From assembly GCA_035626395.1 (NCBI GenBank), contig DASPNR010000007.1:124001-188000 (forward strand): 64,000 bases of DNA. Direction: 5' to 3'. Position 1 is the first letter of the stretch. Every line of letters starts with the position of its first letter. The DNA comes from Candidatus Limnocylindrales bacterium. GTDB taxonomy: Bacteria; Desulfobacterota; Binatia; UBA1149; CAITLU01. The notes beneath the pieces were generated by a model. It was given only the letters and a program-made list of their open reading frames with translations. It ran no database searches and was not told the origin of the DNA. Position numbers and translations under genes: made by a program. This document shows, piece by piece, positions 10,629 through 18,707 of the stretch.

Positions 10629-12590
10629 TCAACGCTTGCCGCCGCCGCCGCGCCCCGAGCTCTTTCCGTCGCCGCTCGAGGAGCGCGAGGTCTTCTGGGA
10701 CGAGGACCCGCGCATGGAGGAGCCGCCAGGGCCCTTGCTGCGGCCACTGATCGATGGACCGCGCGAACGGTCCCCGCTCTTTCCGCTCACCGAAGGCCTG
10801 CCAGAGCCGCCCTTGCTGCGGGTGGCCACGCTCTTGTCGCTCTTGCCGCGCGAGCTCGACACCGACTTGCCGCTGCTGGGCTTGCTCGCCGGCTTAACCG
10901 ACTTCGACGGCGACTTTGCGCTGCCGCCGCGGACGGACTTCGGCGGGGACGCTTTTTCCCGTGACGTCGCCGCGGGCTTCTTTGCCGAGCCTGCGCCCTT
11001 CGACGATTTGTCCGCGCCGCCTTTGCGGTCGGCATCGACCTTGCCTGCACGCGCCTGGCTCTTGGAGGAGCCTTTGTCGTCGCGTTCCTGAACGCCGCCG
11101 CGCGATCTGGCGCTGCCGCCGCGCACGTCCTTGGCCTTGTCGCCCGCGCCGCGCACGTCCTTGCCCTTGTCGCCCGGGCCGCGCACGTCCTTGTCACCCG
11201 AGCCGCGAAGGCCCGTGCGGCTGGCGCCGTGCGCGTCCCTGCCCTTGTCGCTTCCGCCGCGCAGCTCCTTGCCGCCGCCGCGGCCGTCGCTGCCGCGCTC
11301 GCGCACCGCCCGGTCCCGATCGCGCACGTTCCGGTCTCTTACGTCGCGGTCGAGGAAGACACCTGCACCGCCGCCGTCACGGATGTTGCCGGCGGCAGGG
11401 CGAGAGACGACCGAGTAGCGCCGCGCGATCGTGGCCGTGCGATAGGACACGCCGCGGCGATGGCGGTAACTGTGCCGCCACGGCACCAGCGGCACGTCGG
11501 CATCGACGAACATGCCGACCCGCGGACGGTAGTGACGCGGATAACGCCTCACCAGCACGCGGCGGTACGTCCAGTCCACATCCGTCCACAGGAACGCGCC
11601 AATGCTCAGGCCAACGCCGAAGCTGATCGCGGCGGTGGCGACGTAGCCGGGCGCGGGAGCGAACAGCGCCGGATAGAACAACGTAGGCGGCGGTGGACCG
11701 TAGACCAGGCGCGGGCTGTAAATCGGAACGTGCACCACGGCCGGGTCTGCTGGAAGGATGCGCACGACCTGGTCCGGCGGCGGGACCTCGTAGCGCTGAT
11801 GCACGGCCGGGGCTGCGACGCCTTCGCCGACCGGCGGCATCGTGGCTCCCGCATCGCTCGGTGGCGCCGGCGCGTCCGCCGGCGGCTGATACGGTTCGCG
11901 CACGACCTTCTGCTCCGCCGTCGTCTTGAGGTTGCCCAGGTCGCATGCGCGATTGCGCATGACCTGGATGGCGTTGAGTACGTCGTCCTTCTGCGCGAGG
12001 AACGCGTCGCCGAGGTCGCGCGTCCAGTCCAGGTTGTTGGCCAGGCGCGAGAGCACGTCCGGCAGCCGCACCAGCGCCTTGACGCTCTCGTCCCAGTTCT
12101 GCTCGGCCAGCGCCTCGTCGAGCTTCTCGCCGGTGAGCTCGCGGTTTTCCTTGACCCACTGATCGGCAAGGACGACCTCGGTCGGATAAGTCGCAGCCAC
12201 CAGGATCTGCATCATCAGCGAATCGGGATACAGCGCGATCGGCGCCACCATCTGCTCGAGCCGGTCGGCCTTGAAGATGGTTTCGGTCTGCGCCGGCTCC
12301 GCGCCGGCGTCATCGTATTCGTAGGGCTCGTTGCCGGAAGCCTGGTCGCTGGCGGAGACCTGGTCGTACGCGGGCGGATCCTGGCGGTCGCCGCTCTCGG
12401 CGACCGGCGGCTCTTCGTTCCACTCGTCGTGGGCTTCGCTGTGTGGCGAGCCGAGCGTCGTGGCCTCTTCGCCCGTCTCGGTTCCGGCGCCGACGTTGCC
12501 GTCGCAGCCTGCTCCAGCCGCGGCCAGCAGCGTCGTGCACAACACCACGATCAGACGTGGCAACCTTCCTGCTCCGGCCTCGCGTTTCAT
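10629..12590 (-). CDS. DUF3300 lipoprotein with low-complexity C-terminus
   Basis: 653 residues. Signal peptide with lipobox GAGC (Cys 29), then an acidic linker, then the DUF3300 domain from about 105 (LEQMVAPIALYPDSLMMQIL, ATYPTEVVLADQWV, WDESVKALVRLPDVL). A hydrophobic glycine-rich stretch follows, then a His/Arg/Tyr-rich part (YPRHYRPRVG). The last 230 residues are low complexity: Gly, Ser, Lys, Arg and Asp, with imperfect repeats of DKxKDVRGxG. DUF3300 proteins are envelope proteins of unknown function. The basic tail could bind nucleic acid or acidic polysaccharide, but this is a guess. The upstream gap of 119 bp to moaE must hold its promoter. Confidence 0.85.
   Translation of the reverse strand: MKREAGAGRLPRLIVVLCTTLLAAAGAGCDGNVGAGTETGEEATTLGSPHSEAHDEWNEEPPVAESGDRQDPPAYDQVSASDQASGNEPYEYDDAGAEPAQTETIFKADRLEQMVAPIALYPDSLMMQILVAATYPTEVVLADQWVKENRELTGEKLDEALAEQNWDESVKALVRLPDVLSRLANNLDWTRDLGDAFLAQKDDVLNAIQVMRNRACDLGNLKTTAEQKVVREPYQPPADAPAPPSDAGATMPPVGEGVAAPAVHQRYEVPPPDQVVRILPADPAVVHVPIYSPRLVYGPPPPTLFYPALFAPAPGYVATAAISFGVGLSIGAFLWTDVDWTYRRVLVRRYPRHYRPRVGMFVDADVPLVPWRHSYRHRRGVSYRTATIARRYSVVSRPAAGNIRDGGGAGVFLDRDVRDRNVRDRDRAVRERGSDGRGGGKELRGGSDKGRDAHGASRTGLRGSGDKDVRGPGDKGKDVRGAGDKAKDVRGGSARSRGGVQERDDKGSSKSQARAGKVDADRKGGADKSSKGAGSAKKPAATSREKASPPKSVRGGSAKSPSKSVKPASKPSSGKSVSSSRGKSDKSVATRSKGGSGRPSVSGKSGDRSRGPSISGRSKGPGGSSMRGSSSQKTSRSSSGDGKSSGRGGGGKR
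11127..11215 (-). repeat. Short tandem repeats inside the DUF3300 gene
   Basis: Imperfect repeats of about 33 bp (forward core CCGCGCACGTCCTTG) encode repeated DKxKDVRGxG units in the low-complexity tail of the DUF3300 protein. Copies differ at a few bases and one is shortened, so the number of units may vary between strains. Confidence 0.7.
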
Positions 12591-12709
12591 CTCGATGCTC
12601 CTTGGCGCCGCAGCGATGCAGCGCGCACGTCCCGATCTTCGACGATGGGGCGACTATGCTGCAGGTGTCAAGACGAAGGAGCGCGGCCGGACAGGCGGCT
12701 TGTGCCGCA

Positions 12710-13183
12710 TCAGTCGTGGCGGTGCGTCGATGGGGAGCAGCCAGCGTCGGCCTCCCCATCTTCGTGATCGCAATCGGCGAGCGAGCCGATCCAGACCTCG
12801 CCGCCCTCGAAATGCTCTTTTTTCCAGATCGGGGCCACCATCTTCAGGCTGTCGATGCAGTAGTGGCATGCCTCGATGGCCTCCCGGCGGTGAGGGGCCG
12901 ATACGGCGATGCCGACGCTCGCCTGCCCCAGCGGAACCTCGCCGACGCGATGCACGATCGCGATGCTCGTCAGGTTCCACCGCGCGCGCGCCGCGGCGGC
13001 GATCTTCTCGAACTCGCTCACGGCCATCTCCGCATACGCCTCGTATTCGAGTTTGAGGACGCGCCGCCCGCGATTGGTCTGGCGCGTGGTGCCGAGGAAA
13101 GTGGCGATGGCGCCGGCCGCCGGATCGCCGACGCGCTCGCAGAGCTGCTCGATGGAGATGGGATGATCGACGATGGCGAACAC
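12710..13183 (-). CDS. moaE: Molybdopterin synthase catalytic subunit MoaE
   Basis: 157 residues. MoaE carries the active site that inserts two sulfurs into precursor Z (cyclic pyranopterin monophosphate) to form molybdopterin, using MoaD thiocarboxylate as the donor. Family features seen are GAIATFLGTTR, LEYEAYAEMA, IVHRVGEVPLGQASVGIAV split over two strands, the AC..CIDSLKMVAPIWKKE region with the catalytic lysine pair, and the final W. The start GTG 13183 has GAGG at a good distance and lies 3 bp after moaD. The last 20 residues are His- and Asp-rich, which is not a family feature. Confidence 0.95.
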   Translation of the reverse strand: MFAIVDHPISIEQLCERVGDPAAGAIATFLGTTRQTNRGRRVLKLEYEAYAEMAVSEFEKIAAAARARWNLTSIAIVHRVGEVPLGQASVGIAVSAPHRREAIEACHYCIDSLKMVAPIWKKEHFEGGEVWIGSLADCDHEDGEADAGCSPSTHRHD

Positions 13184-13186
13184 CTG

Positions 13187-13438
13187 CTACCTCGCGCCGC
13201 CGGCAACCGGCGGAATGATGGCGACCTCGTCGGAATCGGCCAGGGCGTGGGCGGGATCGACGTACTCGCGATTGACCGCGACGCGGATGGAGCCGGCACC
13301 CAACGCGAAGATGTCGTGCCGCGATGCCAGGAGCCCCAGCAGGTCACCCACGGTCGAGCCGGCGTCGCATTCGACATCTTCGACCCGCCTGCCGAGCCGC
13401 TCGCGCACGATGCCGAAATAGAGCACTCGCAGCTTCAC
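13187..13438 (-). CDS. moaD: Molybdopterin synthase sulfur carrier MoaD with a Gly-Gly-Ala-Arg end
   Basis: 83 residues from GTG 13438. Ubiquitin-like sulfur carrier with the typical VLYFGIVRERLG start and EVAIIPPVAGG end. In the family the second glycine is the last residue, because its carboxylate is adenylated and thiolated by MoeB-type enzymes. Here two more residues follow, Ala 82 and Arg 83, before TAG. The reading is clear in the DNA: GCC GGC GGC GCG AGG TAG. The carrier would therefore need trimming before activation, as is known for QbsE, which is cut by the JAMM peptidase QbsD. A JAMM gene lies at 17034-17513. moaD sits between moaB and moaE with 10 bp and 3 bp gaps. Confidence 0.92.
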   Translation of the reverse strand: MKLRVLYFGIVRERLGRRVEDVECDAGSTVGDLLGLLASRHDIFALGAGSIRVAVNREYVDPAHALADSDEVAIIPPVAGGAR

Positions 13439-13448
13439 GGCACCGCGC

Positions 13449-13964
13449 TCAACCGCCTGCGGCCGACGGGCCGCGCGCCAGCGCCACCGCATGGCCGAGC
13501 TGCGGAACGATGAGCTTCTCCATCGCGAGACGGCATGCGGGAGTCGAGCCGGGCATCGAAAACACGCAGGTGCTGCCGACCAGGCCGGCGACCGCTCGCG
13601 AGATCATCGCGGCCGCTCCGATCTCGTCGAAGCTGAGCATTCGGAACAACTCGCCGAAACCGTCGATGCGTTTGCCGAGGACTCCCTCGATCGCCTCGTA
13701 GGTGCTGTCGCGCGCGCCGATGCCCGTACCGCCGTTGATCATCACGGCATCGACGTCACCGCGGCCGCACAGTTCGACGACGACATCGCGTACCACCGCC
13801 GGCTCATCGGGCACGATCCGGTAGTCGACGACGGCATGGCCGGCATCTTCGAGGCGGCGTCGCACTTCGGCGCCGGAGGTGTCGGTCTCGACGGTGCGCG
13901 TGTCGGAGACCGTGACGATGGCGCAGCGGACGACGCGCCGGTCGCCTTGATGGTGCTCGCCCAT
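13449..13964 (-). CDS. moaB: Molybdenum cofactor biosynthesis protein MoaB/MogA family
   Basis: About 171 residues. Family fold and motifs seen: CAIVTVSDTRT near the start, the MPT-binding INGGTGIGARDSTYEAI loop and the SMPGSTPACRLAMEKLIVPQL segment at the end. MoaB/MogA proteins adenylate molybdopterin before molybdenum insertion. The start is taken as ATG 13964. A TTG six codons further upstream (13982) is possible and has a comparable context. It is the first gene of the moaB-moaD-moaE operon and is divergent from miaB. Confidence 0.93.
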   Translation of the reverse strand: MGEHHQGDRRVVRCAIVTVSDTRTVETDTSGAEVRRRLEDAGHAVVDYRIVPDEPAVVRDVVVELCGRGDVDAVMINGGTGIGARDSTYEAIEGVLGKRIDGFGELFRMLSFDEIGAAAMISRAVAGLVGSTCVFSMPGSTPACRLAMEKLIVPQLGHAVALARGPSAAGG

Positions 13965-14067
13965 GGCCTCTTCATCCCACAACGACCGCGCCGGTCAACG
14001 GCCGTCGCCGCGCGCGGCCACGGCCGACCACCCTTGTTCCGCACCAAGTTCCCGCTATATCGAGCCG

Positions 14068-15411
14068 ATGGCCTCGATCGCCGCACCCACGGCCGCGCAC
14101 TCCGCGGCGCCTGGCCGCGCCCTGTATGTGGAGACCTACGGCTGCCAGATGAACGTCGCCGACAGCGAGCTCATCCTCGGCTCGCTGGCCGCTCGCGGAT
14201 ATCGCGCGGTGCGCTCGGCCGACGAGGCGGACGTCATCCTGCTCAATACCTGCGCGATCCGGGAGCACGCCGAGGAGCGCGTGGCGCAGCGCGTGCGCCA
14301 GCTCATTGCCGAGCGGCACGGGCGGCGCGTGCGCGTGGGGCTTGCGGGCTGCATGGCTCAGCATCACCGCGACCGCCTGCTCGAGGCGATTCCGGGCCTG
14401 GACTTCGTGGTCGGACCCGACGGCTACAGGCGCCTGCCCGATCTGCTGGACGCCGATGAGCCGGTGGCGGCGGTCCAGCTCGACCGTCGCGAGACCTACG
14501 AGGACCTCGTTCCGATGCGCAGCGGCGGCGTGCGCGCGTGGCTGACGATCATGCGCGGCTGCGATCGCTTCTGTACGTTCTGCGTGGTGCCGCTGGTGCG
14601 CGGACGCGAGCGCAGCCTGCCTGCCGCCGTCCTGATCGAGGAGCTGCGCCGCATCGCGCATCAGGGATTTCGCGAGGTGGTGCTGCTCGGTCAGACCGTG
14701 AACGCGTACCGCCACGGCAACGTCGGCTTCGGCGAGCTGCTGAGGATGGCGTGCGAGGTCGAGGGCATCGAGCGCATCCGCTTTACGTCGCCGCATCCGG
14801 CCGACTTCGACGAGGCCTCGATCGCGGCGATGCGTGATTGCAACAAGCTCTGCCCGTACGTGCATCTGCCGCTCCAGAGCGGATCCGATCGCATTCTGGA
14901 GGCCATGCAGCGCGGCCACACCGTGGCGCAGTACGTCGATCTGGTCGCACGCCTGCGCGAGGCGATGCCGGGCGTCGCCCTCTCGACCGACATCATCGTG
15001 GGCTATCCCGGGGAGACCGACGAGGATTTCGAGCGCACCTCGGCGTTGATGGAGAGCATCGGCTTCGACCACGCGTTCCTCTTCAAGTACTCGGCACGCG
15101 AAGGGACGCGCGCCTTCAAGCTGGAAGAGACCGTTTCCGAGCAGGAGAAGGGGCGACGGCTCGAGCGGCTCATCGCCGAGCAGCAGACGCGGGCGTTGCG
15201 CGTTCACCAGGCACTGATCGGCAGCGTCACCGAGGTGCTGGTGGAGAAGCCGGCACGCCGCCAGGAAGGCTGGCTGTCCGGCCGCAACCCGCAGTTCCGG
15301 CGCGTGGTGTTCGAACCCGCCGACGCCGGCGCGGCCGTCGGCGACCTCGTGCAGGTGGCGGTGGAGGCGGCGACTTCCCACACGCTGCTCGGCAGGCAGA
15401 TGACGCCCTAG
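14068..15411 (+). CDS. miaB: tRNA-2-methylthio-N6-dimethylallyladenosine synthase MiaB
   Basis: 447 residues. Radical SAM methylthiotransferase that adds a methylthio group to i6A37 of tRNAs reading UNN codons. The N-terminal domain has the three cysteines of the auxiliary [4Fe-4S] cluster (ETYGCQMN with Cys 26, NTCAIRE, GCMAQ). The radical SAM motif is CDRFCTFC with Cys 165, 169 and 172. A TRAM domain forms the C-terminus. ATG 14068 is preferred because it begins 26 residues before the first cluster cysteine. An in-frame ATG at 13963 would add 35 residues lying over the moaB start. A partner miaA is not in the window. Confidence 0.95.
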   Translation: MASIAAPTAAHSAAPGRALYVETYGCQMNVADSELILGSLAARGYRAVRSADEADVILLNTCAIREHAEERVAQRVRQLIAERHGRRVRVGLAGCMAQHHRDRLLEAIPGLDFVVGPDGYRRLPDLLDADEPVAAVQLDRRETYEDLVPMRSGGVRAWLTIMRGCDRFCTFCVVPLVRGRERSLPAAVLIEELRRIAHQGFREVVLLGQTVNAYRHGNVGFGELLRMACEVEGIERIRFTSPHPADFDEASIAAMRDCNKLCPYVHLPLQSGSDRILEAMQRGHTVAQYVDLVARLREAMPGVALSTDIIVGYPGETDEDFERTSALMESIGFDHAFLFKYSAREGTRAFKLEETVSEQEKGRRLERLIAEQQTRALRVHQALIGSVTEVLVEKPARRQEGWLSGRNPQFRRVVFEPADAGAAVGDLVQVAVEAATSHTLLGRQMTP

Positions 15412-15540
15412 GCGCCGACCGCGCCGACGCGCGCGTGCACCTCCCCATCGCGCGTCCATCTCCTCATCGATCGTCCGTATCGTTTGCCGCCCGGATGACG
15501 CACGCGCGGCGCTGCGCGGCCGGCGCTCAGGCGGCTGAGC

Positions 15541-16266
15541 TCAGCGGCTGGGGCGGCGCTGGTCGCCGTTGCCCGTTGTCCTGGTCGCCCGCGCGCGACT
15601 GGCCGCGCTGGACCGCGCACGGTCGGTCAGGCACGCCGCGCAGATCGGCTTGCCGGACGGCGTGCGCTTGGCCGGCCGCCGCCGGCGCGAGCACACCGAG
15701 CAGGGCGCCAGCGCCCGCGAGTAGCAGGCCGCGCAGACCGCCTTGCCGGTGGCAGTGCGCACCACCACCGGCCCCAGCTTTCTGCACCGCGAGCACGGCT
15801 CGAACGTCGATGCGTCGCGGTTGCGCTTGCGCTGGTAGCATCGCCCGCAAATGGCCTTGCCCGCTGCCGTGCGCTCGGCCACTGCACCACGCCGCCCGCA
15901 GCTCTGACAGCGCTCGTGCTTGCTGGCGTCGTAGTAGCGCTGCATGCGACAGCATCGAGCGCACACCGGCACGCCGCGGTCGTCGCGCGTGCCGACCACG
16001 CCGAGGCGGCCACACTGCGAGCACAGCTCGTGGCAGGACGCATCCCGGCGCCGCTTTCGGGCAAGGCAGGTACCGCAGAGAGCGCCGCCGTTCTTCAGAC
16101 GGGCGGCGACGGCGCGAGTCTGGCCGCAATCGTCGCATTCTTCATGGGTGGACGGGTCGCGGTAGTGCAACCGCCGGTAGCAGGTACGACAAACCTTCCG
16201 TCCCGTCTTCCGGTTGACACACACCGGCCGCCTTTGCCGGCAAACACTGCAGATCCCATCAGGCAT
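15541..16266 (-). CDS. Protein made of six tandem zinc-ribbon repeats
   Basis: 241 residues. From residue 6 on, six units each carry two CxxC pairs about 15-18 residues apart, and the first four units have a strict 38-residue period with a conserved Asp-(Pro/Ala)-Ser linker. The fifth and sixth units are closer together. The tail is basic and rich in Ser, Arg and Thr. Each unit should bind one zinc. Similar single units (CxxCGxxRP...CxxCY) are known to me from the N-termini of some actinobacterial integrase-like proteins, but here no catalytic domain follows. Nucleic-acid binding is plausible from the Arg/Lys content. It is the last gene of the JAMM-hydrolase operon, 21 bp after the hydrolase... 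in transcription order before it, since it reads minus and ends at 15541. Confidence 0.8.
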   Translation of the reverse strand: MPDGICSVCRQRRPVCVNRKTGRKVCRTCYRRLHYRDPSTHEECDDCGQTRAVAARLKNGGALCGTCLARKRRRDASCHELCSQCGRLGVVGTRDDRGVPVCARCCRMQRYYDASKHERCQSCGRRGAVAERTAAGKAICGRCYQRKRNRDASTFEPCSRCRKLGPVVVRTATGKAVCAACYSRALAPCSVCSRRRRPAKRTPSGKPICAACLTDRARSSAASRARATRTTGNGDQRRPSR

Positions 16267-16287
16267 GCGTCACCGACGGCCTCCTGG

Positions 16288-17043
16288 TCACGCACGGTCG
16301 AGGTGCTGGAGAAGAAAACGCGCCAGACGGTCGGAGAACCAGTCCGGATCTTCCAGATAGATGCCGTGTCCGCGGCCTGGCACGATCTCGAGCTCGGCGC
16401 CGGCCAGGGCACGGCTGAGAATCACCGACCCGCCCACGCCCAGAAAATCCTTTTCGCCGACGATGACGAGCGCCGGAATGCGCAGCTCGCGCAGCGGTGC
16501 GGTCAGCGGATCCGTGTTCAGCGTGCGCATCGCTTCGATGACGGGCGCCATGCCGGCACCGTCGGGAATCGGGCCACGCTCGGGCTTCATTCCCATCGCC
16601 TTCATGACCGCAGCGCCGCCTTCGCTCCTGGCCAGCTCGACGCACCGTCCGTACCAGGCCGACGTCTTGTCGTTGCACTCGCTGGCGGTGCCGACCAGGC
16701 CGAGGGCCGTTACGCGCTCGGGAAAATCGACTGCCGTCTGTTGCGCGATGGCACCGCCGGCCGAGTGGCCGACGAGCGCGGACCGGCTGATGTCGAGCGC
16801 GTCGAGCAGGCCGATCAGGTCGCGCGCCAGATCATGGCGGGAGCAGGCATCGGTGCATGCGCTGGTGGTCCCGTGCGAGCGCAGGTCGTACCGGAGCACG
16901 CGGAACCGGTCGGCGAGGCGCTCGGCCGCGCCGGACCAGATGTCCAGCGAGGCTGCCAGCCCATGAACGAACGTGACGACCGGCGCTGCGGCCGGACCCG
17001 TGAGCTCATAATGCACGTTCAGGGCGCCAACCCTCACGTCCAT
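16288..17043 (-). CDS. Alpha/beta hydrolase
   Basis: 251 residues. Cytoplasmic alpha/beta hydrolase of the 3-oxoadipate enol-lactonase/haloperoxidase-like group. Oxyanion region FVHGLAAS, nucleophile elbow GHSAGG with Ser 94, an acid probably in VGEKDFLG, and the catalytic histidine in GRGHGIY. No signal peptide. The start ATG 17043 overlaps the end of the JAMM gene by 10 bp, which indicates coupled translation, and the zinc-ribbon gene starts 21 bp after its stop. The substrate cannot be told. It could be a lactone or an ester. Confidence 0.9.
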   Translation of the reverse strand: MDVRVGALNVHYELTGPAAAPVVTFVHGLAASLDIWSGAAERLADRFRVLRYDLRSHGTTSACTDACSRHDLARDLIGLLDALDISRSALVGHSAGGAIAQQTAVDFPERVTALGLVGTASECNDKTSAWYGRCVELARSEGGAAVMKAMGMKPERGPIPDGAGMAPVIEAMRTLNTDPLTAPLRELRIPALVIVGEKDFLGVGGSVILSRALAGAELEIVPGRGHGIYLEDPDWFSDRLARFLLQHLDRA

Positions 17044-17513
17044 GCCGGCCGCTCCTGCTCGTCCAGCTCCGTTTCCACGTAGGCTCCGCTCTGCGGCGAC
17101 CAGACGAACGCCTTGATGCGGCGGACCTGCCGGTCGTAGACGGAAACGACGATCTGGATTGCGTCGGGGTAGGAGGGCTCGCCAAAGGGCGTGGCCTGCG
17201 CCGTGTCCTCCTCGGAAAAATACGCCTCGTGATCGGGATGGGAGTGGTAGAAGGCGAGCAGCTCGGCGCCCGGCGCGTCGGCGGCGTCCAGAGCCGCGCG
17301 CAGGTCGGCGGGGTGGCCGGCATAGGCGGTGCGCGCGGTCCGCGGGTACCGCACCGGGTCCTTGGCGTGCATCTCGTTTTGCACGTTCCGTACGCGCATT
17401 ACCTTCTGTTCGCCGTCCGGCAGCACGACGACGACGCCACAGCACTCGTCGGGATACTCCTCGCGCGAATGCTCGCGTATGTCGTCCATGGTTTCTCGGA
17501 ACAGTGTCCGCAT
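17034..17513 (-). CDS. JAMM/MPN+ (Mov34-type) zinc peptidase
   Basis: 159 residues. The JAB1/MPN+ zinc motif is complete: Glu 23 (EYPDECCG), His 90 and His 92 (FYHSHPD), Ser 100 and Asp 103 (SEED). This matches E-x(n)-HxH-x7-S-x2-D. Stand-alone bacterial enzymes of this size (Mec, QbsD) cut after the Gly-Gly of ubiquitin-like sulfur carriers. The start ATG 17513 has GAGGAG at ideal distance. The gene begins an operon with the alpha/beta hydrolase and zinc-ribbon genes. No CysO- or CysM-like gene is nearby. The only sulfur carrier in the window is the MoaD with the extra Ala-Arg, a possible substrate (inference). Confidence 0.92.
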   Translation of the reverse strand: MRTLFRETMDDIREHSREEYPDECCGVVVVLPDGEQKVMRVRNVQNEMHAKDPVRYPRTARTAYAGHPADLRAALDAADAPGAELLAFYHSHPDHEAYFSEEDTAQATPFGEPSYPDAIQIVVSVYDRQVRRIKAFVWSPQSGAYVETELDEQERPAWT

Positions 17514-17655
17514 ATTGCTCCTCGCTCCCGGCGTGTGAGGGCAGCAAGCGGCCAGCCGCCGCAATGATACCCATACGCGCGTTCGAATGAAGTCGTCGTT
17601 GGAGATTTCGACGTTGTGTGACCGAGGCCATACACGAGCCGGACGACGCCGACGC

Positions 17656-18591
17656 TCAGGCTGCTGCGCGCCCCCGCAACAGGGCCAGCAGCAGGCGGTG
17701 GGTCGGGACGTCGATCCCCGCCATGTCGGCACGCCGGCAGACCTCGCCGCATATCGCATCGATCTCGGTCGTGCGGCCGCGTTCGAGATCCTGCAGCATC
17801 GACGAACGATGCCGCGCCGTCGCCGGCACCAGCTTTTCGTAGAATAGACTCTTGTATTCCCCCGCATCCCGCCAGGGCATGGTCACGCCTTGCGCGACCG
17901 CCACGGCAAAGGCTTCCTCGATCACCCGGTCCATCACGCGCCGCCGCAGTGGATCCTCCGCCAGCTCGCCGTAGCGCAGGCCGAGAAGCGCGCCCATCGG
18001 ATTGAGCGCCGCGTTGTAGAAGACTTTTCCCCAAAGCGCGGCCAGGATCGAATCGGTGGGCCTCGAAGCGATTCCGGCGCGCGAGAAGATTCCCGCCCAT
18101 GCCGCGGCCTGAGGCTGGGTTTCGGAGGGATGTCCGACCAGCACCGGCTCGGCTTCGACCGTCACGCTGACCATCCCCGGCGCCGCGATCTCGGCACCAA
18201 AGATGACGCGGGCGGCGAGCGACCGCCGGCTTCCGAAGGTTGCCGCGATCACTTCCCAGTTTCCGAGCCCATTCTGGAGTGAGATGGCGACACCGTCGTC
18301 GCGGACGCGACCGACGCCGAGCTGCCGGACCAGCGCGGAGGTTTGAAAGGACTTGCAGGTCACCAGGATCGCGTCGTACGTGCCGGTCAGGTCGGACGCC
18401 TGCTCGACGCTGCGGACCGGACGTCCGTGGTGCTCGCCCCAGATCCCCTGCACGCGGATGCCGTCGGCCGCGACCGCCATCAGATGGCGGCCACGACCGA
18501 GCACGTCGACCATGTGCCCGCGCTCGGCCAAAAGGCACGCGAACACGGAGCCGACCGCGCCGCAGCCGGCAACCAGCACGCGCTCAGGCAT
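17656..18591 (-). CDS. panE: 2-dehydropantoate 2-reductase (ketopantoate reductase family)
   Basis: 311 residues. NADPH-dependent reductase family that makes pantoate for coenzyme A. The nucleotide-binding loop is VAGCGAVGS at about 7-15. The catalytic region with the conserved lysine is ALWGKVFYNAALNPMGALLG at about 187-206, given here as its centre WGKVFYNAALNP. The ApbA C-terminal domain contains MLQDLERGRTTEIDAICG, read as family motif plus the final helix. PanE paralogues with other 2-oxoacid or reductase roles are common, so the substrate is probable, not certain. It lies 142 bp upstream of the JAMM gene and may be in the same transcript. Confidence 0.85.
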   Translation of the reverse strand: MPERVLVAGCGAVGSVFACLLAERGHMVDVLGRGRHLMAVAADGIRVQGIWGEHHGRPVRSVEQASDLTGTYDAILVTCKSFQTSALVRQLGVGRVRDDGVAISLQNGLGNWEVIAATFGSRRSLAARVIFGAEIAAPGMVSVTVEAEPVLVGHPSETQPQAAAWAGIFSRAGIASRPTDSILAALWGKVFYNAALNPMGALLGLRYGELAEDPLRRRVMDRVIEEAFAVAVAQGVTMPWRDAGEYKSLFYEKLVPATARHRSSMLQDLERGRTTEIDAICGEVCRRADMAGIDVPTHRLLLALLRGRAAA

Positions 18592-18637
18592 CGAGGTCTC
18601 GAGGCGGCAAAACCGTCGAATTCCCGCGGCTGTGCAT

Positions 18638-18664
18638 TTGACGCACTGCGACGAATCCTATAGG
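18638..18664 (+). promoter_or_regulatory. Weak sigma-70-like promoter for the P-loop protein gene
   Basis: TTGACG at 18638-18643 and TATAGG at 18659-18664 are separated by 15 bp, two short of the ideal. They are followed by AGGAACGAGC before the ATG at 18708. The short spacer makes this only a candidate. Confidence 0.3.
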
Positions 18665-18707
18665 AGCGCCAGTTTTCCCAACCCGTTTTCGCACTACAGG
18701 AACGAGC

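Noticed and set aside
17034-17513. JAMM protein as Mec of a CysO-CysM cysteine pathway
   Set aside because: No cysO- or cysM-like gene nearby.
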